From Streptococcus timonensis (lineage in GTDB: Bacteria > Bacillota > Bacilli > Lactobacillales > Streptococcaceae), in the NCBI RefSeq assembly GCF_900095845.1, contig NZ_FMIX01000004.1, positions 379,501 to 443,500 of the forward strand: a stretch of 64,000 bases of DNA, in the 5' to 3' direction. Below are positions 43,077 through 53,300 of the stretch, piece after piece. The translations under genes and the position numbers were made by a program. Each line of letters starts with the position of its first letter. The first letter of the stretch is position 1. Under the pieces are notes generated by a model. It was not told the origin of the DNA, searched no databases, and saw nothing but the letters and a program-made list of their open reading frames with translations.

Positions 43077-43705
43077 TGGTCTTGTCCAAAAAACGAGCAC
43101 GCAAGGTGCTAGAAGAAATCATAGCTCTTTTTCCAGATGCAAAACCTAGTCTAGATTTTCGCGATCATTTTGAACTCTTAGTTGCAGTTATGTTGTCTGC
43201 TCAGACGACAGATGCGGCAGTAAACAAAGCGACTCCAGCTCTTTTTGAAGCCTTCCCTACGCCTCAAGCCATGGCGGACGCAAGTGAGAGTGAAATTGAA
43301 AAACATATTTCTCGTTTAGGTCTGTATCGAAATAAAGCAAAATTTCTTAAAAAATGTGCGCAACAGTTATTAGAAGATTTTGATGGTCAAGTTCCTCAGA
43401 CTAGAGAAGAATTAGAAAGTTTGGCGGGAGTTGGGCGTAAAACAGCTAATGTAGTCATGAGTGTGGGCTTTGGAATTCCAGCTTTTGCGGTAGATACCCA
43501 TGTGGAGCGCATTTGCAAACACCATGATATTGTTAAAAAATCAGCAACTCCACTTGAAGTAGAGAAGCGTGTGATGGATATTTTGCCTCCTGAAAAGTGG
43601 TTGCCAGCCCATCAGGCCATGATTTACTTTGGTCGTGCTATCTGTCATCCGAAAAATCCAGAATGCGAACACTATCCACAATTGTATGATTTTAGTTCAT
43701 TATAA
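43076..43705 (+). CDS. nth: endonuclease III, DNA glycosylase/AP lyase
   Basis: Base-excision repair enzyme removing oxidised pyrimidines, 209 residues. It has the helix-hairpin-helix LESLAGVGRKTANVV with catalytic Lys122, then FAVDTHVERI with catalytic Asp140. The C-terminal iron-sulfur loop is incomplete: Cys190 and Cys197 are present, but the positions expected for the third and fourth ligands (200 and 206 in C-x6-C-x2-C-x5-C) are Tyr and Phe. The cluster is therefore probably absent. The catalytic core looks intact. Confidence 0.93.
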   Translation: MVLSKKRARKVLEEIIALFPDAKPSLDFRDHFELLVAVMLSAQTTDAAVNKATPALFEAFPTPQAMADASESEIEKHISRLGLYRNKAKFLKKCAQQLLEDFDGQVPQTREELESLAGVGRKTANVVMSVGFGIPAFAVDTHVERICKHHDIVKKSATPLEVEKRVMDILPPEKWLPAHQAMIYFGRAICHPKNPECEHYPQLYDFSSL

Positions 43706-43728
43706 GGTCAAACATTGAATGTTTTTAC

Positions 43729-43757
43729 TTGCTTTGAACTGGGCTTTGTGATATAGT
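43729..43757 (+). promoter_or_regulatory. pyr operon promoter
   Basis: TTGCTT (43729-43734), 17 bp, TATAGT (43752-43757) with TGA extension. The leader to pyrR is about 150 nt. Confidence 0.75.
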
Positions 43758-43782
43758 AAGGACAATAAAATATTCCTTTAAA

Positions 43783-43800
43783 CCTGTCCCGTGAGGCAGG
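43783..43800 (+). promoter_or_regulatory. PyrR-binding loop in the pyrR leader
   Basis: CCTG-TCCCGTGAGG-CAGG, the PyrR anti-antiterminator, followed by an attenuator terminator at 43872-43903. The operon is expected to be shut off by PyrR plus UMP. Confidence 0.9.
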
Positions 43801-43871
43801 CAAGGAGCTCGATAAAGTAGAAAGGTAAGTCTATGCTGTTTCCAGTATGGCTTGCTTAATGATACATTCTC

Positions 43872-44436
<565 letters not shown>

Positions 44437-44453
44437 AAGCTGAAGGAGTAGCC

Positions 44454-45377
44454 ATGTCGGAAAATCAACAAGCCTTGCAACATGTAGTGTCGATGGAAGA
44501 GTTGACGGTCGATCAAGTCATGAAACTCATTAAGAGAGGAATAGAGTTTAAAAATGGTGCTAGTAAGTCCTATACAGATAGACCTATAGTTGCCAATCTC
44601 TTTTTTGAGAGTTCAACTCGGACTCACAAATCTTTTGAAGTGGCAGAGATTAAACTTGGTTTAAATCTCTTGGATTTTGATGTGAAGACCAGTTCAGTTA
44701 ACAAGGGTGAGACACTCTATGATACCATTTTGACACTGTCTGCCCTTGGTGTAGACGCCTGTGTTATTCGTCATCCAGAGGTAGACTATTACAGAGAATT
44801 AATCGCGAGTCAAACCATCAAGACTTCTATTATCAATGGTGGGGATGGTTCGGGTCAACATCCGAGTCAGAGTTTACTCGACCTAATGACGATATATGAA
44901 GAGTTTGGGAACTTTCAAGGACTTAAAGTTGCCATTGCTGGTGATTTAGATCATTCGCGAGTAGCTAAATCTAATATGCAAATTTTAAAACGTTTAGGTG
45001 CAGAACTATATTTTGCAGGCCCTGAAGAATGGCGAAGCCAAGAATTTGCTGATTATGGTAAGTTTGTAACCATTGACGAAATTATTGATCAAGTAGATGT
45101 GATGATGCTGTTACGTGTTCAGCACGAGCGCCATGAAAGTGGAGTAGTTTTTTCAAAAGAGAGCTATCATTCTCAGCATGGTTTAAATCAAGCCCGTTAT
45201 GAACGATTGAAAGAAAAAGCTATTATTATGCACCCTGCTCCTGTTAATCGTGATGTAGAAATTGCTGACCATTTGGTTGAAGCACCAAAATCACGTATTG
45301 TTCAGCAGATGACCAACGGTGTATTTGTAAGAATGGCTATTTTAGAATCCGTATTGGCAAGTAGAAATATTAACTAA
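44454..45377 (+). CDS. pyrB: aspartate carbamoyltransferase catalytic subunit
   Basis: First committed step of pyrimidine synthesis: carbamoyl phosphate plus aspartate gives carbamoyl aspartate. The 307-residue protein has the carbamoyl phosphate motif [13 protein letters not shown] (about 52-64), a [10 protein letters not shown] segment and 'LLRVQHERH', and no regulatory pyrI partner. Starts 17 bp after pyrR with GAAGGAG. Confidence 0.96.
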   Translation: MSENQQALQHVVSMEELTVDQVMKLIKRGIEFKNGASKSYTDRPIVANLFFESSTRTHKSFEVAEIKLGLNLLDFDVKTSSVNKGETLYDTILTLSALGVDACVIRHPEVDYYRELIASQTIKTSIINGGDGSGQHPSQSLLDLMTIYEEFGNFQGLKVAIAGDLDHSRVAKSNMQILKRLGAELYFAGPEEWRSQEFADYGKFVTIDEIIDQVDVMMLLRVQHERHESGVVFSKESYHSQHGLNQARYERLKEKAIIMHPAPVNRDVEIADHLVEAPKSRIVQQMTNGVFVRMAILESVLASRNIN

Positions 45378-45423
45378 CACAAGACGTTAAAAGACGCCTG
45401 AGAGCGTCCACGAGAGGTGAATT

Positions 45424-46503
45424 ATGACAAAAAGACTTCTAGTATTAGAAGATGGAACAATCTTTGAAGGTAAAGGCTTTGGAGCAGATATCGATGTGAC
45501 TGGTGAAATTGTCTTCAATACAGGGATGACAGGTTACCAAGAATCTATCACTGACCAGTCCTACAATGGACAGATTTTAACTTTCACTTATCCTTTGGTA
45601 GGAAATTATGGAATCAACCGTGATGATTATGAATCTATAAGTCCAACCTGTAAAGGAGTAGTGGTATTTGAAGAAGCTCGTAGAGCTAGTAACTGGCGCA
45701 ACCAGATGACCCTTGACGAATTTTTGAAATCTAAAAAGATTCCTGGTATTTCTGGTATTGATACACGCGCCCTTACAAAAATTATTCGAAAGCATGGAAC
45801 TATGAGAGCAACTATTACTCATGTCGGTGATAGTACTGATCATATTTCAGATCAACTTCAGGCAACGGTCTTACCAATTGATAATATTAAGCAGGTTTCT
45901 ACTAAGACTGCTTATCCTGCACCAGGTGTTGGCTTAAGTGTTGTTCTTGTTGACTTTGGACTTAAGCATTCTATTTTAAGAGAACTATCTAAGAGAGATT
46001 GTAACGTAACGGTTGTACCTTACACAACAACAGCAGATGAAATTTTACATTTGAATCCAGATGGTGTGATGTTGTCAAATGGTCCAGGTAACCCTGAAGA
46101 TGTTCCACAGGCACTTGACATGATACGTGGAATTCAAGGTAAAATTCCGATTTTTGGAATTTGTATGGGCCACCAACTCTTTGCCATGGCTAATGGCGCT
46201 AATACCTATAAGATGAAGTTTGGTCACCGTGGTTTCAACCATGCTGTTCGCGAGATTGCAACAGGGCGCGTGGACTTCACTAGTCAAAACCATGGTTATG
46301 CAGTTAGCCGTGAGGACTTGCCAGACGATTTAATTATTACCCACGAAGAAATTAATGACAAGTCTGTTGAAGGTGTTCGACATAGACACCAACCAGGTTT
46401 CTCTGTCCAATTCCACCCAGATGCAGCTCCTGGTCCACACGACGCAAGCTACCTATTTGACGAGTTTATCGAAATGATGGAAGCTTTTAAACAATCAAAC
46501 TAA
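45424..46503 (+). CDS. carA: carbamoyl phosphate synthase small (glutaminase) subunit
   Basis: Releases ammonia from glutamine and passes it to CarB. The 359-residue protein has an N-terminal CPSase small-chain domain (1-about 150) and a C-terminal class I amidotransferase domain with nucleophile Cys247 (FGICMGHQ) and His331. The third triad position, Glu in the E. coli enzyme (HPEA), is Asp333 here ([10 protein letters not shown]). Ribosome site GAGAGGTG. It is followed by an unusually long structured gap before carB. Confidence 0.95.
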   Translation: MTKRLLVLEDGTIFEGKGFGADIDVTGEIVFNTGMTGYQESITDQSYNGQILTFTYPLVGNYGINRDDYESISPTCKGVVVFEEARRASNWRNQMTLDEFLKSKKIPGISGIDTRALTKIIRKHGTMRATITHVGDSTDHISDQLQATVLPIDNIKQVSTKTAYPAPGVGLSVVLVDFGLKHSILRELSKRDCNVTVVPYTTTADEILHLNPDGVMLSNGPGNPEDVPQALDMIRGIQGKIPIFGICMGHQLFAMANGANTYKMKFGHRGFNHAVREIATGRVDFTSQNHGYAVSREDLPDDLIITHEEINDKSVEGVRHRHQPGFSVQFHPDAAPGPHDASYLFDEFIEMMEAFKQSN

Positions 46504-46815
46504 AGACGAGTGAGAAATCGTCGGAGAATTTATGGAATTGAACACGGACGGAAAGCTCGGAATTTAGATAAACCAACAAGGATAGAAAAAACTTCCTTGG
46601 TTTCCTAAAATTCAGTCACTTTCTTATCGTCCTTTGTATCTTATTTAATGTCGCTCTGTGAGGCGACAAATAGAAAGGAGAAGGGTAGTTCGTATTTGCT
46701 GAACTGAATACGGGCTACGGACGGTGCTAAAAAGATAGTTATTCCTAGAACTAACAGTTCTTCGTCATAAATCCTATTTTAGCTTTGTCCGCTTGACGCC
46801 CTTAATATCTTATAA
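46504..46815 (+). promoter_or_regulatory. structured carA-carB intergenic region with a PyrR-loop-like hairpin
   Basis: No gene is seen in these 312 bp; instead there are several paired segments. GACGA / TCGTC lies right after carA. Then GAATTTAG...AAACCAA-C-AAGG pairs with CCTTGGTTT..CTAAAATTC (about 46560-46613). Next TGTCG-CTCTGTGAGG-CGACA (46649-46668) closely resembles the PyrR loops of pyrR and uraA. A long hairpin just before carB pairs GGGC (46712-46715), CGGAC (46718-46722) and GCTAAAA (46726-46732) with GCCC (46798-46801), GTCCG (46787-46791) and TTTTAGC (46777-46783). No T run follows it and no Shine-Dalgarno precedes carB. Confidence 0.65.
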
Positions 46816-49800
46816 ATGCCTAAACGTACTGATATTCAAAAAATTATGGTGATTGGTTCTGGTCCGATTATTATTGGTCAGGCTGCTGAGTTTGACTATG
46901 CTGGAACCCAGGCCTGCTTGTCTTTGAAAGAAGAAGGGTATGAGGTTATCTTGGTAAACTCAAACCCTGCAACCATCATGACGGATAAAGAGATTGCAGA
47001 CAAGGTCTACATCGAACCGATTACACTTGAGTTTGTGACTCGTATTCTCCGTAAGGAACGTCCAGATGCTTTGCTTCCAACTCTTGGAGGTCAAACGGGG
47101 CTTAATATGGCCATGGAATTGTCTAAAAATGGTATCCTAGATGAGCTCGGAGTAGAACTTCTCGGGACTAAACTGTCTGCCATCGACCAAGCGGAGGACC
47201 GAGATCTCTTTAAACAATTGATGGAAGAACTCAAGCAACCAATTCCAGAATCAGAAATTGTCAACACAGTTGAGGGAGCAGTTGCTTTTGCAGCAACTAT
47301 TGGCTATCCAGTTATCGTCCGCCCAGCCTTTACTCTAGGTGGTACTGGTGGTGGTATGTGTGCCAATGAGGAAGAATTGCGTGAAATTGCTGAAAATGGT
47401 TTGAAGTTGTCACCTGTTACCCAGTGTTTGATTGAACGTTCCATTGCTGGTTTCAAGGAAATCGAGTACGAAGTCATGCGTGACTCAGCTGATAATGCCC
47501 TTGTTGTTTGTAACATGGAAAACTTTGACCCTGTCGGGATTCACACAGGGGACTCTATCGTATTTGCCCCTGCGCAAACCATGTCTGACTATGAAAACCA
47601 AATGCTTCGTGATGCTAGCTTAAGCATTATCCGCGCTCTCAAGATTGAAGGCGGATGTAACGTTCAGCTTGCGCTTGATCCACACAGCTTTAAGTACTAT
47701 GTCATCGAAGTAAATCCTCGTGTATCTCGTTCTTCAGCCCTTGCTTCTAAAGCAACAGGTTACCCAATCGCCAAATTGGCGGCTAAGATTGCGGTAGGGT
47801 TGACCTTGGATGAAGTTATTAACCCAGTTACAGGTTCAACCTATGCTATGTTTGAACCAGCCCTTGACTATGTGGTGGCTAAGATTCCACGTTTCCCATT
47901 TGACAAGTTTGAAAAAGGGGAACGTCGTCTTGGTACCCAGATGAAGGCAACTGGAGAAGTTATGGCCATCGGTCGGAACATCGAGGAATCTCTCCTTAAA
48001 GCTTGTCGCTCTTTAGAAATTGGTGTCCATCATAATGAAATGCCTGAGCTTGCAGATGTTTCAGATGATGCCTTGATTGAAAAAGTTGTCAAGGCTCAAG
48101 ATGACCGTCTCTTCTACGTATCAGAAGCTATTCGTCGTGGTTATACACCAGAAGAGATTGCTGACTTGACTAAGATTGATATTTTCTACCTTGATAAACT
48201 CTTGCATATCTTTGAAATTGAGCAAGAATTGGGCGCACATCCTCAGGATGTCGATGTCCTAAAAACAGCAAAACTCAATGGTTTCTCAGATCGTAAAATC
48301 GCAGAACTTTGGGAAACTACAGCTGATCAAGTTCGCCAACTTCGTTTAGAAAACAAGATTGTCCCAGTTTACAAGATGGTAGATACTTGTGCCGCAGAAT
48401 TTGAATCAGAAACTCCATACTTCTACTCAACATATGGATGGGAAAATGAGTCTATCAAGTCTGATAAGGAATCTGTACTTGTCCTAGGTTCTGGTCCAAT
48501 CCGTATCGGTCAAGGGGTTGAGTTTGACTACGCAACAGTTCACTCTGTTAAGGCAATTCAGGCTGCTGGCTACGAAGCCATCATTATGAACTCAAACCCA
48601 GAGACAGTTTCAACAGACTTCTCTGTCTCTGATAAACTCTACTTTGAACCATTAACGTTCGAAGATGTTATGAATGTTATCGACTTAGAGCAACCGAAAG
48701 GTGTTATTGTTCAGTTCGGTGGTCAAACGGCTATCAACCTTGCGGAGCCATTAGCAAAAGCTGGTGTGACTATCCTTGGTACTCAAGTTGCGGACTTGGA
48801 CCGTGCGGAAGACCGTGATCTCTTCGAACAATCCCTCAAAGACTTGGATATTCCACAACCTCCTGGACAAACAGCAATCAATGAAGAAGAAGCAGTACTT
48901 GCTGCACGTAAAATTGGTTTCCCAGTTCTCGTTCGCCCTTCATATGTTTTGGGTGGACGTGCTATGGAAATCGTTGAAAATGAAGATGATCTTCGATCTT
49001 ACATGCGAACTGCTGTTAAGGCTAGTCCAGACCACCCAGTTCTTGTCGACTCTTATATCGTCGGACAAGAGTGTGAAGTCGATGCCATTTCAGACGGACA
49101 AAATGTCCTCATCCCAGGTATCATGGAGCATATCGAACGCGCTGGTGTCCACTCAGGTGACTCCATGGCGGTTTATCCTCCTCAAACCTTGTCGCAAAAA
49201 GTGCAAGAAACGATTGCAGACTACACCAAACGTCTAGCAATCGGCCTCAACTGTCTTGGGATGATGAATATTCAGTTTGTTATCAAGGATGAGAAAGTCT
49301 ACGTTATTGAAGTTAACCCTCGTGCTAGTCGGACTGTTCCATTCCTTTCTAAAGTAACCAATATCCCAATGGCTCAGGTAGCGACTAAGTTAATTCTCGG
49401 TCAAAGTCTCGATGAGCTTGGTTACCGAGATGGACTTTACCCAGAAAGCACACGCGTTCATATTAAGGCACCGGTCTTCTCCTTTACCAAGCTAGCTAAG
49501 GTAGACAGCCTTCTTGGCCCTGAAATGAAGTCAACAGGGGAAGTCATGGGTTCTGATACCACTCTTGAAAAAGCTCTCTACAAGGCCTTTGAAGCTTCTT
49601 ATCTTCACTTACCAACCTTTGGTAATGTTGTCTTTACCATCGCAGATGATGCAAAAGAAGAAGCACTAGATTTGGCTCGTCGTTTCCAAAATATCGGCTA
49701 CGGAATCCTTGCTACGGAAGGAACTGCAGAGTTCTTTGCAAGTCATGGATTGCAGGCTCAACTAGTTGGAAAGATTGGTGATGATGAACACGATATTCCA

Positions 49801-49992
49801 AGCTACGTCCGCAAAGGAAAAATTCAAGCAATCATCAATACAGTTGGTACCAAACGGACAGCTGATGAAGATGGTGAGCAAATCAGACGTTCAGCAATTG
49901 AACATGGAGTTTCTCTCTTTACAGCTCTAGACACAGCAGATGCCATGCTAAAAGTACTAGAAAGCAGAAGTTTTGTCACAGAGGCAATTTAA
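46816..49992 (+). CDS. carB: carbamoyl phosphate synthase large subunit
   Basis: Makes carbamoyl phosphate from bicarbonate, two ATP and ammonia for pyrimidine and arginine synthesis. The 1058-residue chain shows the expected internal duplication. Each half begins with a GSGPI-R/I-IGQ-EFDY motif (about 12-27 and 558-573) and contains an ATP-grasp domain. The C-terminal MGS-like allosteric domain starts near 930 and lacks any anomaly. The start ATG fits the usual N-terminus ([17 protein letters not shown]) but has no recognisable ribosome site upstream. Confidence 0.97.
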   Translation: MPKRTDIQKIMVIGSGPIIIGQAAEFDYAGTQACLSLKEEGYEVILVNSNPATIMTDKEIADKVYIEPITLEFVTRILRKERPDALLPTLGGQTGLNMAMELSKNGILDELGVELLGTKLSAIDQAEDRDLFKQLMEELKQPIPESEIVNTVEGAVAFAATIGYPVIVRPAFTLGGTGGGMCANEEELREIAENGLKLSPVTQCLIERSIAGFKEIEYEVMRDSADNALVVCNMENFDPVGIHTGDSIVFAPAQTMSDYENQMLRDASLSIIRALKIEGGCNVQLALDPHSFKYYVIEVNPRVSRSSALASKATGYPIAKLAAKIAVGLTLDEVINPVTGSTYAMFEPALDYVVAKIPRFPFDKFEKGERRLGTQMKATGEVMAIGRNIEESLLKACRSLEIGVHHNEMPELADVSDDALIEKVVKAQDDRLFYVSEAIRRGYTPEEIADLTKIDIFYLDKLLHIFEIEQELGAHPQDVDVLKTAKLNGFSDRKIAELWETTADQVRQLRLENKIVPVYKMVDTCAAEFESETPYFYSTYGWENESIKSDKESVLVLGSGPIRIGQGVEFDYATVHSVKAIQAAGYEAIIMNSNPETVSTDFSVSDKLYFEPLTFEDVMNVIDLEQPKGVIVQFGGQTAINLAEPLAKAGVTILGTQVADLDRAEDRDLFEQSLKDLDIPQPPGQTAINEEEAVLAARKIGFPVLVRPSYVLGGRAMEIVENEDDLRSYMRTAVKASPDHPVLVDSYIVGQECEVDAISDGQNVLIPGIMEHIERAGVHSGDSMAVYPPQTLSQKVQETIADYTKRLAIGLNCLGMMNIQFVIKDEKVYVIEVNPRASRTVPFLSKVTNIPMAQVATKLILGQSLDELGYRDGLYPESTRVHIKAPVFSFTKLAKVDSLLGPEMKSTGEVMGSDTTLEKALYKAFEASYLHLPTFGNVVFTIADDAKEEALDLARRFQNIGYGILATEGTAEFFASHGLQAQLVGKIGDDEHDIPSYVRKGKIQAIINTVGTKRTADEDGEQIRRSAIEHGVSLFTALDTADAMLKVLESRSFVTEAI

Positions 49993-49994
49993 TG

Positions 49995-50022
49995 AAAAAG
50001 GTTCTCTTTCGAGAACCTTTTT
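49995..50022 (+). terminator. pyr-car operon terminator
   Basis: AAAAAGGTTCTC (49995-50006), loop TTTC, GAGAACCTTTTT (50011-50022). Confidence 0.93.
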
Positions 50023-50209
50023 ATTACAATAATATAAATTTAGTTATGAATATCACATTTATAAGTAAAAAAAAGAATTACAAATATAATTTAAAAATAT
50101 AGTATAATTTTATTTCTAGATAATTAATAAATCCAATGAAATAAGTAGTGTATACTTAAAAACATATAAAAAAATAATATAAAAACTAAAATTGATAGAA
50201 AAGCAAAAA

Positions 50210-50223
50210 AGTAAACGTTTTCA
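50210..50223 (+). promoter_or_regulatory. cre site upstream of the large adhesin gene
   Basis: AGTAAACGTTTTCA matches the CcpA consensus TGWAANCGNTNWCA except at the first base. It ends 15 bp before the -35 box. The rest of the 354 bp gap (50023-50376) is very AT-rich with no gene. Confidence 0.75.
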
Positions 50224-50238
50224 GAAGCGCATAATTCT

Positions 50239-50267
50239 TTGAACTATTTAAATTCTTATGATAAGAT
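50239..50267 (+). promoter_or_regulatory. promoter of the large adhesin gene
   Basis: TTGAAC (50239-50244), 17 bp, TAAGAT (50262-50267) with TGA extension. The leader is about 100 nt and ends in AAAGGAG. Confidence 0.75.
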
Positions 50268-50376
50268 GAAGATGCTAAAGAGGTTAGAAGAATTTTGTAT
50301 TTAAAAACCAAAAATATTAAAACATCAAATTGTTTCTGACTAATAGTAAAAATATTAAAAAGGAGAACTTATCAAT

Positions 50377-53300
50377 ATGATAAGAAAAGAACAACAACGC
50401 TTCTCTTTGCGTAAATATAAGGTTGGTGTTGCATCAGTCTTTTTAGGAACAACTCTTAGCTTCATGATGGCTAATGGAGCCACAGCATTGGCGTCCGAGC
50501 TTCCGACACAGCCAGTTACCGAAGAAAAAACAGAGTTGGTAAATACGGGTGATTCTAGTGGGGGATCATCAAATAAGGATGTGGAAACTACTGAAGTAGT
50601 AGCTGAAGCTAAGGAAGAAGTCACTAAACCTCAACCGACGGAAACCACTAATGTAGCAGAAGGTCAAGCTGCGCCAGAGGTAAAAGAAGAAATAAAGCCA
50701 GAAACTACTGAAGTAAAGTCTGAAGCTGCAACTTCAGAAAAACCTGCTACAGAAACTATCAAAGCTTCTGAAACAAAGGAAGAAGTAAAGCCAGCTGTTT
50801 CAGAAGAAAATAAACCAAAAGTACGTAGTCGTCGTGCAGCTGATGACCATAATGTTACACCGATTGCGACAGAAACCTATCTAAAAGACGGTGAAAAAGC
50901 TACACCAGAAATGTCAAACCCAAATGGTGCAACTGTTAATTCCCAAGTAGTGCCAGCTGGCTATGAAAGAAAAGAAGGTGATGTTTATACTTATAGTATT
51001 GTAGAACTAACTGAGTTTAATAAACGTTACAATACAAACTACTACTCTCGTTCATACAAGAGATTTGATGATTCTACTGAAACAACTGTAGAATTAATTG
51101 ATAAGAATACTGGAAATGTAGTTGAAACAAGAACTATTTCTGCTTCGAGTGGTATTCAAAGCTTTACAACTACTAAGACAGCTTCTAATGGAGAACTTAC
51201 TTATCAGGTTGATTATAATAAAGGTGTAGCTGCTAGTAAGGCTGAAGCACCTCAACCCTTCCTTCAATATGGTTTTGAAGTAGGAGATAATATCAAAAAT
51301 CTTGTGGCAAGTGGGCATCAACTGACTACAGAGGAACAAAAACTGTTCGATGCAGTTTATCAAGCTCGTACTTCAACAGATATTATTAACGTTGTAGAAC
51401 CAGCTTATAATGGCCGTAGGATTACAGATACAAATAGTAAAATCCCTAGATTTGTTGAAAAAACAACTTACTATAAAGTCGTTGATAGAAGTAACCCAAC
51501 ATTCAATGCTAACAAAACAGATAAAACTGTCCAAGATTATAAAGAAGATGGTAATGAAGTAGATTTAGCTAAATACACAACTAAAGCTATGGAAGGCCAA
51601 CATTTTACTGCTTCAGGTGAGCGCGAATTTGACGGTTATAAACTCTATCAAGCAGCAGATCCAGATACTACAACTGGCTTTGTAAGTCGTCCTTATAAAG
51701 TTGGGACAAAGTTTATGGATGCTGAACGTGCAGGAATTAAACGTATTAAAGAAATTGTTGGAGAAGATGGTTCAGTAGTTGTTCGTGTTTACTTATTAGA
51801 TCCAAAACAACAGGACAAACGTTCTGATGGTACCTTGGAAACAGATGGTTACATGCTACTCGCAGAAACTAAACCAATCAAACCAGGTGATTATAACAAA
51901 CAAGAACTAGCTGTTAAAAAGACACCTCTCACGACTATTCCACATAAAGTAACCGATCCAAGAACACAACAAGTTACAGACTACCCAAATGGTAAAGAAA
52001 TTCCATTTGACTTCCAAAATGCAGCTGGATATATACCTAAGAAAACGGTATTTGTACCATTCTTAGGGGACAATATTGGACACCTTTCTCCAAATGCACA
52101 GTTGGAAAGAGCAAATTATGGTATTGGTACAAATGTTGACTTATTAAACTCTTTAACGCCTTATAAACAACCAATTTACTACTATGTGAAACGCGAACCG
52201 GCTAAAGTTACGCCTGAATTTGAAAAGGAACTTGACGGACGTGTATTAACAGATGGAGAGTTTAGATTCAAGTTAACAGAGGAAAAGAGTACCCCTGATA
52301 AACATGAAGAAACAGTCACAAACAAAAATGGCAAGGTTACATTTAGTGAATTATCATTTAGTAACCCTGGTACCTATAAATACAAGATTACAGAGTTAAA
52401 AGGTTCTGATACGAACGTTGATTACGATGCAATGACAGTTACAATGACTGTTACGGTAACTGAAAAAAATGCAGTAGGGGATCTTGAGGCTACCGTTAAG
52501 TATAGTTCTGAAGGTGGATTTAGTGCAGACGCTAATGACAAAACCTTTAACAACTATGTAGTTTCACCAGTAGTTACTAAGTTTGATTTCACGAAGAAAC
52601 TCGCAGGCCGCCAACTTAAGGAAGGTGAATTTAGCTTTGTTCTGAAGAATGAAGCAGGTGAAGAAGTTGAAACTGTTAAGAATAAAGAAGACGGAACTGT
52701 TACTTTCTCAGAATTATCATTCGATAATACAAAAGTTGGTACCCATACTTATACAGTAGAAGAGGTTATCCCAGCTACTAAAGAGCTAGGAATGACTTAT
52801 GACACCATGAAAGCAACGCTTACTGTGGAAGTTGCTAAAAATGGACATGCCTTAACAACTGTAACAAATGTAAGCTCAGCAGGTGGCGTAAAAGAGAATG
52901 GAGAATCTACAGATGGAACTGAAGATAAAGAGTTCAACAACAAGATTACTCCTCCAGAGACTCCTGAGTTCCAACCAGAAAAATTTGTTCTTGACAAAGA
53001 AAAATTTGATATCACTGGTACAAAACTCGTTGACGACGATGATGAGTTGACAAATGAGTACAGAGATACAAATGCTGACCCTTACGCTGATATAACAACG
53101 AACAACGAAGCAGAAAACATTAATACCAAGACTGTTGAACGTGGTTCAAAACTTGTTTATCAAGTTTGGTTGGATACAACTAAATTTACTGATAAAAACA
53201 ATGTCCAATATGTAGGTGTTTCAGATAAATATGATGCTGACAAACTTAAAGTTGACTCTTCTTTAATTAAAGCTTACGATGGTAAAACTGGTGTTGATGT

